From Struthidea cinerea (taxonomy: Eukaryota; Chordata; Aves; Passeriformes; Corcoracidae), in the NCBI GenBank assembly GCA_013397865.1, contig VZTI01003113.1, positions 430,884 through 494,883 on the forward strand: a stretch of 64,000 bases of DNA, read 5' to 3'. Within the stretch, counting starts at the first letter, position 1. Each line of letters opens with the position of its first letter. Positions 26,401 to 38,400 of the stretch are shown here, piece after piece. The position numbers were made by a program, and so were the translations under genes. The notes under the pieces are model-generated. The model had not been told where the DNA came from. It ran no database searches and saw nothing but the letters and a program-made list of their open reading frames with translations.

Positions 26401-29400
26401 GTTTTCTCGTGCCCACTGTCCCCTGCACCGCTGCGCTTTCTTGAGAGGAGCTCAGTGACACTGAAGATTCTCATCAGGGATTTATCAGCAATACAGAATC
26501 ATGCTGAAAGCCCAGTAAGGTTTAACGAGGTCTCCCAGTGGCACTGATGGCACTGACCACCTCACTTTTGGTGCTGCATGCCCTTTGTTGCTGCTCCTCA
26601 GCCCAAGTGGGTGATGAAATGAGAGCTGTGACGTTCACTTTGATGAAGGCGAGCTGCTGGCTTTCCAATAGGGTAAATAAGGATTCAGTGCCTTTTAAAA
26701 AGCATTATTTTTAAAGGAAAGCCCTTTTGAGCGAGGGCTAGAATGGGGTTATTTTCCACATGACCAAGCACCAAAAGGAAAGCAGCAGCCCAGTCCATGC
26801 TCTTATCACCCTCCCTGAGTCACCCACTGGATAGATTTGTCACAAGGTGAAATAAGAGCAAGTCCTCAATTTATTATCATTTTCTACTTGTCCTCCTTAA
26901 TGCAGTTCCTGCCAGGATGAGTTTGCTGTGGGAAAGTGGAATGAAACCAGGCCTTTCAGCTTGCTGCTAAATGGGACTGGGGGGAGGAGGGAAAATCTTC
27001 CTCATTAGAAGGGGAAAATGTGCAACGCAGAGTTTTCATCGGATGCTGCCCAGCCTCCCAATTAGGGTGGCTGGGACGAACAGTGGTGTTATTATATGTG
27101 ACTGTTTACCCAGTGTCACTCAGCCATTGTTTATTTTATGAGCATAATTTATCTCCTCCGTTGTGCTACCCAATTTGTTTGCATTTTCAGTCCGCTCGAG
27201 TGTCTCTCTTTCATTGCATACATCTTTTGGCCTCCCACCAACCAACTCTCCAAGTTTCCAGGAGTGTCACACAATGGCCAGGCCCCTCCTGCCCTTCATT
27301 TTTCGCATGACATTTTTGTCCCCTTATTTCTGTGCTGCCCCTGCCCCTCCCCTGCTGGAGACTCACAGCTCCTCAATGGCTCATGGTTTATTCAACAGCA
27401 AAGCTGAATTTCTCTTTTCCTTCTCTTTTTCCACTTTCTCCTCCTTTTAAAAATAGAGGCTGGTCAATAGATGCCGCTCTGGCAGCTCTGGAGAACAAAG
27501 TTCACTTGCAGCAAATCTTTGTGGTTGTGTCTCCACAGGGCAAGAGTTTGGTGACCCTGCAGGGGCTGGGTCCCAATGAGCAGCTCACACATGGGGCCCC
27601 CATGGAGTCCTGTGTCTCCTTCAGCCATGGAAAGGGACAAAGGCTTGTCCTCTATCAGCTTGTGACACCAAAGCTTCATCCACACCTCGCCTTGGAGGTG
27701 TGAGATGATTCCTCATCCCTGGAACAATGGCATCTTTGCTTTGCTCCTACTCCAAACTTTCTGGCCATTTTTTCCCCCCCAAGTCCTCTGATCTTCTTGC
27801 TTGTGGGTGTGAGTGCAAGGGTTAGCTAAAACAGAAAAGTGCTAATCCACATTGTGGAAATTCAAATCCCTGCTGCTACATTAAGTAATTTCAAGGAAAT
27901 TTAATCTGGCAGGACTCGGAGGTGACTCCAGACAGTGACAACAACATCTGTGCCTCACCTCTTCCTCCAGCCCGATGACACTGCAGCAGTAGGATGCAGC
28001 ATTTTCCTCCTGATTGTAGCAGGACCCTATTTCTGATGGGTTCTGATGAGCTCTCAGCCCTGGGCTACAGCTGAACCTGGGCTTTACTGTTCCATTCCCA
28101 TTGAGTGCACCAGGATTGGGATTCTGGGGTTTCTGACAGAAAATCTGGACAGTGTCTCACCACCAAACCCTGGAGCTCCATCTGAAATGCCCTTTGTTTG
28201 CAGGTTAATGGCCAAAACTGGGAGTGAGGAACTTTACATGGCCAAGGGAGGCTTCATGAGGAAAAAAACTTGGCAGCCATGAAACCTGGGATACGTCTCA
28301 TGCAAGGAAAGCATCCTGCAGGATACTGCCCCACCAGCTCCTATCACTGTGAGCTGCTCCAGAAATTCATCGTACTTGAAATGATTCACTCAAGTATCCA
28401 TTCAGTCTCAGTTCATGGATTGCAGAGCCTTTATTGCACACCCATATATTTAGCACTGGGATAGTTCTCAGCAGTTCTAACAGCCCTGTCATCTAAGGAA
28501 TAAAACAAAGAGCCATTATTCATCACAAGGCAGACACAGTCTTTATTGTCTGAAGCCATGGCAGAGTTTTTCTATCACCCTATCTATTCTTCCTTGCTGC
28601 CACACAACTCAGCTTTAAGCTGTCTCAGTAGCAGCCCTGGAGGCCCAAATGCTTCATAGCTTCTCCCAGTTAAGTGCCCAGCTAATGCTGTGTTGGACTG
28701 ACCGCAGGACTGACCCCGAGCTCACAGGAGCAGGAAGGGAAAACTTTCCAGAAAAGCCTAAGGTGGACATTAATCTCTGCTAGGTCAGGAGTAAAGTCAG
28801 GCAGGGTTATTCAAAGACATGGGGAAGCAAAGCTACAAGGAGAGATGGATGAACGTGAGTTTTGGGCACTATTTCCAGAAGACCTGGGGTTTGGGCCTGG
28901 CCTGATGGCAGAGCTGTGTAGGCTGTAGGACACATCAAGCTGTGCATATCACCTGTCCCAGCCTCCCTGCAGCACTCCCAAACAGCCTCAGGGTTTCCTT
29001 GGTGGATCTATGTCCAGCATGGAGCTGGAGGAACCAGCCTGGTTCTCTGGATCTGGATATCTGGGGATTAATACTTGGGATCTAAGCATGAACCACCCTC
29101 CATCCTGCTTAGCATCTGCCTGAGTTGCTCTGTGCCTCTGGGAAAAGCAGGTCAGATTTGGGGCCACAAGACCCCCTCAGTGGCGCAGATGAGCCTATTA
29201 AATGCAATCGAAGCAGCACCATTCAGAGAACCAGCTCCATCACGGTCTCCTCAGGAGCATTTGAGGCTGTGCCTGTGTCAGCACGAGGCAGGACAAGGAG
29301 CAGAACAGATCCCTCTGGGAAGGTGCTGTGCAGGGGCTCCCACCAGCTGTTTGCAGTAAGGCAAACTTATCCTTCCCTTGGATGTCTCTGCTCAAAATAA

Positions 29401-32400
29401 TGAGATGGGAAACTTGAAGACCCAGAATCCTAAAAAGTGTCAGACATCTGAAAAAAAATTTGCACTTTCCCAGCTTTTTAATTTGTTTTGAGGTTGGCAA
29501 TCACATCTCCAAGCGCCCGAGCTCACTTTTCTCCACATGCTCAGACAGCAAAGGGCACAAAACAGCCTGTGAACTCCCATCACACTTCTCCCAGCACCCG
29601 CTCTGCTCCCTGCTGAACAGCCAGCAATCTCCCAGGCTAATTAGCCAAACGGTATTCTGCACGTATTTAGCATTTCTGAGTAATTAGGATAATCAGATTT
29701 CTCCCCTAATTCTGTACATCCACAATATAAGCAGGTGTATTGCCTTTCCCACAACAATACCACAAGAAGAGTGTGTCTGCCGGAGCCAGGGATGCCAGCA
29801 GCCCGTCAGAGCCCATTCCCCTCTCCCACTTGGAAATCTGCTAACGGATTACCAGTAGCCATGGGGAACTGGGAACTGGGTTTGTGCTGGCTAAGCAACC
29901 AGCAGTTCAGATATTCATGCAAGTTATCTAAATGCACAGTCCTCAAATCTGGCCAGAGATCCGGATGTTCCCTTCACCTCCTGCAGGGATCAGCTGCAGG
30001 AGTTGTTTCGTGCTGCAAAAGCAGGTGTTTGGCCCAGAACCTCAGAGGTTCTGGGGAGGTTCTGGGAGTTTGCCCAAGACTCAGGGCTCAGGTCTTGGTT
30101 ATTTTCCACAAGGTTCATCAGCTCATGGGCCTGGTCCTTATCTCTGTGAACCTGTGAGCTGGAATCCACTTATCTGTGGTCTATGCCACTTCCAAGGTCT
30201 CTTGGAATGAATGACCTTAAATGAAGGTCCAAGCCAGTCAGGCCAGGCCAGGCCAGGCCAGCTCTTTCTTGTCCTGCTGAGGTGGGTCTTTGATTCAAGA
30301 GGAGTTTTTCCTCCAGCCAGCTTCACTCAGTAATTCCTTCTCCAAACTTCCTAAATATGAACAAACCTGAGTAAGGCCAAGAGTTAAGATTTCTCCTGAT
30401 CTCCAAGTAGGTCAGCTGTGCGGGTACTGAGATTGGGCTCTGGCTACTACAGAGCTAATGTTCAGGTGGAGCTGAAGACAGACATTGTTAATTGTGGGGA
30501 GTTTGTCCATGATGGACGACCACAGCACTCAGAGCACGCCATGCAAAGCTACACTCAATATTTTATAAGTTGTGTGTGGGTAATAAAATGCTCCATCCCC
30601 TTCTTTAGTGTCCTCTATCTCACCTTCCCTGCTCAGATGAAATGGTGCTCACAGATGAACCATCCCCAGAAAACAGCACTTGGAAAATATAAATCAGCAC
30701 CAAATGCTTTAATGGGTCCAAGGCTGTTGTCAGGGTCACCACAGACACAGGACAGGTCCCTGGTCCCCTGAGAGGTGTCACAGGAGGCATCTTCCCATTT
30801 GCTGTAACTGTGTACTCATCTGAGCACCAGAATCCATTTTTTATAAGGTGTATTTAGGACTTCAGGAGAAGAGAAACCCAGCTACTCTCAGTAATGTTCA
30901 ATTCTTGTTCTTTCCCCTTAGCCCAGGTGACCAGCTGACCATGTGCTCACTAATGAAGGACAGAGTCTGTCCTGTATCGTTCTGACCTCAGGTCAGTGAT
31001 GTCCCAGGTCACAGGGACGGCACAATGACAGAGCACAGCCCATCCAGCCCTTCCACCCCACCGCGGGGCACTGGGATGGCTCTACTGCTGAAATGGGGGG
31101 CAACCTTTGCTCCCACACTCCTGAACATCAGGGTTGGGCACACATCTGTGTGCTTGCTCTACTGGTGCAGAAAAAAAATGATGATGATCCTGGTTTTCTT
31201 GAGTTTTGAGCACTGGAGGGAAAAAAGGAGGGGGAAAAAAAAAAAAGAGGGAAGAAAGCAGATTTTTTGCTGGCCTGAGAGAGCCTGGGGAGCAGGTGGG
31301 AAGCTGCCTGCAGGGCTGGTCAGTCACTGAGAGGGGGCAAAGAAAGCTGGCACAGCAAGTCCTGAGGTGTGCCCGCCTTGAGCAGGCGATGAAGACAGGC
31401 TGTTGCCTCGATTCCCACAGTATATTTTCATTAGGCCCAGGCAGATGGCAGCGGAGGTCACCGCTTCCACACCATCATCCTTTCAGCCCGAAGGTGTCAG
31501 GGAATCTGACATCTCAATTACTAAACCTGGAATCACGCAAGCAGCACCTGATGGATGATGGGGGAAAGGGGATCAGAAAAGCTGAGCTCCTGATTTCCAT
31601 GAATTCTCACCTTTGAGAGAAAATCTGGGACGTGCGCTTCCCTGATAAACAACAGATTTGTGTCCAACGTTCTGACACAAAAGCAGCTGCGCTGAGAACG
31701 AGCCACAGACACCAGGAAAATGGCAATTAAGTCCTTGTGGAAAATAGACCAGAAAGCACCCCTTGGAACAGATATTTGATGTTAATGAGCTACAGCAAAG
31801 TCAAGGGAGGAGATACTGATCTTGCCCCAGCAGAGATCTGCTGCTCGCTCCTCCACAGTCTGCAAAGCCTCAGAACACAGAGCAAAATAAAACTTCTGTT
31901 CTTCACGAGGACTCTCAGATGTGGGGCCAGAGCTTGGCTAAGGCAGGAGGAGCCAGAGCAGCACCACCAGTGACTTTTCTGTGCTCAAGCTGAGACACAA
32001 TTCTGACACACTGGTGAGAAGCAGTGGCTCTGCTGAAACATCATCTCAGAGATTTCTGCCAGATATTTCAATCACTTCAGTTTTTCTCCTCCCTATTATT
32101 ACCACCTACTCTCCTATTATTACTTTACTACTACTGATTCCCTACTTTTTACTCCTGTTAATCCATACTTTTGTAATCCCTACTATTACCCCTGGCAAGA
32201 AGAAAATGAAATGAGATTCTGACTCTTACCAAAGATCAATAAATGAAGCAGAAGTTGTTTATTCTTAGTCTGAAATCTCATGAACTTTAAGGTAATGTTA
32301 TGACTCTGGGATGATTACGAAATATCTCAGATTCCAATTTCCTCAGGGCGTTTATTCATTGAGTTTCCTTCTGCAACAAAAATACCCCAAACCACTGTGA

Positions 32401-35400
32401 GCAATGAGTCACTGCAGCAAAGCACCACCCTCAGCAACACCCAAACCTGTGCTTTCTCTTTGAGCAGTTTTCTCCTTAAACCTCACTATAAGCTGGGTTT
32501 GGGGGAGCCATGATGGTGTCAGAGATATCTGAAAGATGAGAACATCCAGCGTGCACAACCCCAATGAAAAAACCAATAACAAACCAATTTCTTTTTGGGG
32601 AGACCTTTCAACTTTTTTCAGAAGTGTTTTCAAGCTTCTGTAAAAGTTCAAAATATTTGGGGTTTGGCACAATAAACACCCCCATCATTTTCAGCAAACA
32701 TTGCTAAATGCCAGAGTATTTTCTTCCTTTTTTGTCCAGAAATGTCATTTTTTCCCTCCTCGTGTTCTTTAGACAGGGAAGGGGTGAAGAATGTGCTGCT
32801 TTTGAGACAAAAGTTTCCACTTGGTTGAAAACTCTCTTTCTACCAAACGGAAACATAGAGACACAACCTGTGCAGCTGGGTGTGCTCATCACATCTACTG
32901 CAGGAGGAGTGGGGACAAAGGGAACATTAAATCACAAATTATCTCTGGTTTTGGGGGGGGGGGTTAACAAGAAAGAAAGGCTCAGTTCTACTGACCTTAG
33001 ACCCAACGTTTTTTTAATGGGAAAGACAACGCTACAGCTGGGGCACTTGCTGCTCACTGGATAACACGCATTTTCTTAAGTGCTCAGAAAGCAATGGGCT
33101 AGTCCAGGGTTTTCCTGGAGGAAAAGAGATCACAATCTGGCCTTTGTTATCCAGTTTGTTCTCCAAGAGTTCATACTTGAGGGCCCCTGGAGCAGATTCT
33201 TGGAAGAGCTCCACTTTGCACCCCAGCCAAAACGATCTGAGTTTCCATATATTATTAGCACACAATGGAACAACGTCAGCTCCCTTAACCCCACACCAGC
33301 CAGAGGGAGAGGGTCCCCGTCAGGGAAAACCAGCTCCTTCTCTTCTTCTACTGAGAGGAAAAGGGGAAGCCAAAGGAGCAGAGAATGACCGGGAAAAATC
33401 AGAGTGGTCAACAAAGATACTGTGTCAGCCGAAATGAAACCCCAGCTCTCCATGAAGAATTGACTTCAACACCACCCTGCCCTCAGCTGCTTTTTTGGCT
33501 TGGCTTTGGCCAAATTTCATTCCTGGTCTGAGTGGGTTTGGTTAGAGGACACAGTTCCTGTGAGTCATCTGCCATCTCCAGCACCACCATAGGAAAGGCG
33601 GATGTGGGGAGCCAGGAGACCTGGGCATGTCTGAAACACAGACCCCAAACTGCTCCTCCCTTGTGCTTCCCGTGTGCTGCAGTGCACTGACTCCAGCTGC
33701 TCAGGAAAAACAGGGGAAGAAAAGAAAAATCTCATGCAAAAATTCCACTTTTTGTAAGAAAAGCTCCACCACTCCAAAATTAAAAATGTTTGCCAGCCCA
33801 GCAAACATTTGCCAGCACATTTTTGACTTTTCGCCAAAATATTCTGGCCAAAACTTGGGGGAAAAACTCAGGATTGTCTGTGGAAAGCAGATACTTCTCA
33901 TGAAAATATTCATTTAGTCAAATCCCCAGGTTTCTACTGAAAGTCAGCTTCAGTGGAAAATGCTGACGAGCTCTATTATTGGCACAGCTTTAATTTTCCT
34001 TTGTCTGGAACAGACACGGAGAAGACAGCATCTGTCAAACGTAGTCTTTAGACTTACATTATTATTTAGCCTGGAGTATTGTTCAAGGACTTCAGGAAAG
34101 GTTCGAGCCATCACAGAGCTGGGTGCTGTGCACATCCACGAAAGATGGCCCTTTCCCTGGAGGGATTTTAATTTAAGCACAAGCCATGGAGCAGATAAGC
34201 AGCTGGGGAGAGCACAAGGTAATTTTGGAGGGGTCCTGAGCAGCGTGATGAGCAAAGGGACACTGTGCTTCCCGTTGCACCTGCTCTTCCCCCCGAGGCT
34301 TTGTGCTCAGCCACACGGCAGCTGTGGGGGCTCACAGCTCCCTCAGGGCAGCCTGACTCTGCCCTGGCTCCAGAGGCAGCTGCAGAGCAGGGGAGAGACA
34401 AGTCCTGCTCTCCTCTCCCAAACTCCAGCCCAAATGATCCCTGGGGTGGAGAGGAGAAAGCCAAGCAAGTCATTTCTACAGCCCCCAGACACTGCAATCC
34501 TGTCTCCTCCTTACCTTGGAGAGGGACATGCTCTGCCATCCTCCCTCTTGCAGCCCACGTGTGCTGATGATAGAGTCACAGAATCAGGATCACAGAATGG
34601 TTTGGGTTGGAAGGGACCTTAAAATCACCTCATTCCAACCCCCTGCCATGGGCAGGGACACCTCCCACTAGCCCAGGCTGTTCCAAGCTCCCTCCAACCT
34701 GGCCTTGGACACTTCCAGGGATGGGGCAGCCACAGCTTCTCTGAGCAACCTGTGCCAGGGCCTCACCGCCCTCATAGGAGAGAATTTCTTCCCAATATCC
34801 AATCTAAACCTACCCTCTTTCAGTTTAAAGCTATTCCCCCTTGTCCTATCAGTACATGCCCTTGTAAAAAAATCCCTCTATGCCAACTATTTTAAATCAC
34901 ACTTTATTTTTGCCCAGATCCTGCCTTTCCATGGCATCCCACTGCCAGTCTGCCACACTCCCCTTCTACCCTCACTCCTCATGTGCTCTGCATCACTTTA
35001 TGCCTACATCAAACCAACACAACCACTTCAAGAGAGTAGTTAGAGAAGGATCTGTGCTGGTCTCAAATAGCTTCCAGAACTGGTCACCCTCTTCTGTAAG
35101 AGATTAGAAAGGAATCACTGAGAAAGGAACGAGGCAGAAAGAGAGCACAGGGAAATAAATAAATAAATAAATGCATATAGTTACTTTTGGTTAGTCTCGA
35201 TGCACAGTCCCATCCCAGGGCGCCTTGTTCTGTGCTCATTTGAAGTATTAGTCACTTTTTCCATTAGAAGCTGTTATTCTAGGGGGATTTATAATGTATC
35301 TGTAAAATTGTCTCCAGGCTTCGCTTGGCATCTGAGCTCTCAATCCATGGACAGAATGTAAAGAAACTACAGTTGTTTGATTTATTGGGACAGGGCACGG

Positions 35401-38400
35401 GGAGCGAGGGAATTTTTCCATGCTCAGTGGAAATAAATTCACATAGTGCCTCCGGTGCACAGGCACTTACTGCTCCAGAAATTTCACCAGTTGGGTGCAA
35501 TCTCACACTGGCAGAGAGGGAAGCAGCAAATCAATGATTATTTAATATCTCGCTGCCTGAGACCCAGCCCTGGTCTGTGGCTCCTCACCACGACCCACCC
35601 AGCCCACTGGTGGGTGTGACAGCCTCATTCCACTCGGGTTTGGAAATCCTGCCCTTGGCAAACCTTTTTCAATTCTAATTCCTACAAGGGGCATTTCTTA
35701 ACCCACTACAGAGGCTTCCTGCCAGAGTCATGATTTTTAGCTGGGGAGGCCTATGGCTCATTTAAACTTTGCTCTTGTTTCTTAATATGCATCGGCCCAA
35801 AGGTTGGGAGGGATGAGGCAGGGCTGGTGATCTGCTGTAGGTGACATCAGCTCCTGGATGGCAGAGGTGTTTGGGCAAAGCGAGAATGGGGAGGTGACAA
35901 CCCCTCTGGGAATCATAAACCCTGGAAAAAACACCCCATCACCTTGCTGATGCTCCTCCTCCATGCCATCCATGGCTGAGGATAAGCCCTTTTGCAGGGT
36001 AGCCCTGACCTGGGCCGACTTTCACCCAAACTTCTGCTGGAGGTAGGGCTGGACTGGGAAAAAGGGAAGGATTAGGGACAGGGATGCACACCAGGACAGA
36101 GGGACGGAGAGCCAGAACCTTCCTGCAGCTTCCCTGCAGCACCGCTCAGCAAAGCACCGAGCCTAACGTGGACGCTTCAAGGAAACAATAATCTAAAATT
36201 GGAACACAGCAAATTATTTATTCAAACTACAGCCTTCCCTCCCCCCTTGATTAGCAAACCGCCGGGGAGTCAGCCCTGATTTTCTTCAGACAGATGCAAA
36301 CGCTCTGCTCCTCTCCCTGTGCCACGAGGCTCAGCCCGCGGGGGGCTGAGGAGCTCGTTGGTATTCGCATTGTGTAGCAGCTCCTTCAATCCACACGTTG
36401 TTCTGCTCTCCGGCTGGAGCACAAACTTTTTCTTTGGGAGCACACACTGCAAATGATGAATTTGTTTGTTTTCTGCCTTTTTTTCTTTTTTTTTTTTCCA
36501 AGGGAAACATTTAGACTGCAGTGTGCAAACACTTCCCCGCACGCTCGCTCAACTACTTGCACCTAATAATAAAACAATCTATATGAAGCATTGCAACTCG
36601 AATCCCTGATTCGAGTTTTTTGGGGGGTTGTTTCATGTTTCCATTCATCATTTATATAAAAAGCCCTGGTGAAACTTTGAGGAACATACACGAGAAAACG
36701 TAGCAGATCTCAGGGGTGTGCTGCAGCACTGAAGTGGGAGATCCCAGCACCGAAATCCCTTCCCCACTTAAGTCAGAGGCAAAACGTCCACACAAGAGCC
36801 AGAATTTCCCCCCTGGGACTTCAGCAGTGGGAGACACGGAGCTTGGCAACAAACAGGGAAGGCTGTGAAGGGTTCAAAGTATCAAATGAAGCTGAGCAGA
36901 GACATGAGAGGAACAAAGGAAGTTCACGTCATTATAATTTATTGATGATCTTGGCCTGATTGCTTCAGTGTTTTGTCTTAGCAGAGCCCACCCTGGGCAG
37001 CAGCGAGTCCTGCACGTCACTTGGCCGTGCGGATGTGGAAGTGATGTGATGATTTACAGACAAAGTTTGCTTAATTAAATAATAAAGTAAATAAAAAAGC
37101 ACCGCGCTGGATCTCACCCTCACCCAAGCGCTTGCTGGGAACGGCCAGGATCTCCTGACCTCACCCCCACCAGAGCGCAGCTCCACAAACTCCCTCAACC
37201 ATAGTTCACATTTTTCCAGCTCTACCAATTCACCCAGCAAGTGCCATGGGAAATCGCTACGGCTGAGGCATCCAAACTTGCTTAAGAATGAGCCAAACTG
37301 ATTCTTTTCTTCAAGGAGGAGGGTCTTAAGGAAAATAAAATGCTGGGGGTTCTTTGTCCCTGTATCTTGGATACAAGAAAACTCCCACGCTTGTCAGAAA
37401 TCAGAACAGCACCAGCAGCTCATGGCTTTTTCTTTTTCTCATTCCCCCCCCCCCCTTTTTTTTTACCCCAGTGTGTGAGTGTGTGCTTAGAGCAGGATGA
37501 CACAGTGATGGGTTTAAGAGACAGTGAGTGCTGAGATGCCGATTTCTAACGTAATACAGGGTGCAGCTTCTTTCTTGTGTGATCACGGGTGAAAAATCAA
37601 AAGAAATAATCCAGGAGACTAAATACACTCCCCAGCCATTCAACTCACTCATAAATATGCTGAGCAAGACGCTTGGTGCAAGAAAACCCCATCACTTCTA
37701 TTCTGTATGTTGTTTAAGGATGAGTCAAATCCTCCACACTCATCTTCCGATTCTGCTAGTCTGGGTTCACAGGGGTGCATTCCCACCCTCCTCCCTTTCA
37801 ATTTTAGGCTGATGGGTGTAATTTCAAAACTAGCAGGTTCCCAGTTTTCCTCTCCCACCTTCAGCTCCGTGTCTGCTCCCTGACTCCTTGCAGAAAAAGA
37901 AACGCTGTCACAGCACCCAACTCCAAAACAAAGAGTTTTAACCAAACTCACCCCTTGGCACCAGCACACTATTCAAAAGAACTTTGCAGGAAGCCTGCCC
38001 ATTCCTGCGCGCTGCTAATGCTCCAAAATAAAGCAAATTTGGGAGAAGTCAAGGAAATTAAAACCCTAGATGCTGTCATTTCCTTTTTAAGGCTGGAGGA
38101 GCCCTGGAGCCCATTAGCTATTGACAAGAAGGGGACCCTCCAGATCCAGGCTGGATGCGCAGACACTCAGGGAACAACCAGACCTTTGTTTATCATCTGT
38201 GCAGATGTCATAAGGACCAGGAACCCGCGCCCACCAGGGACCGACCCGTGCCCACCAGGGACCGCACTCTCCGCACACTGGGAAGTTTATTCCTACATAA
38301 ATATATGCATATTAACAGGCACATTCTATCTAAGCACTTCATCCCGAGGAGGTTTGAAATAATTCCTTCCAAGGTAGCACAAACCCCAGAAGGTTGGGAT

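Noticed and set aside
33960..34622. 220-codon plus-strand open frame
   Set aside because: Its C-terminal end runs into the 3' end of a CR1 element, and the rest has no recognisable homology.
36570..36640. tRNA gene at the TTCGA-containing hairpin
   Set aside because: The acceptor, D and anticodon arms are absent on both strands.
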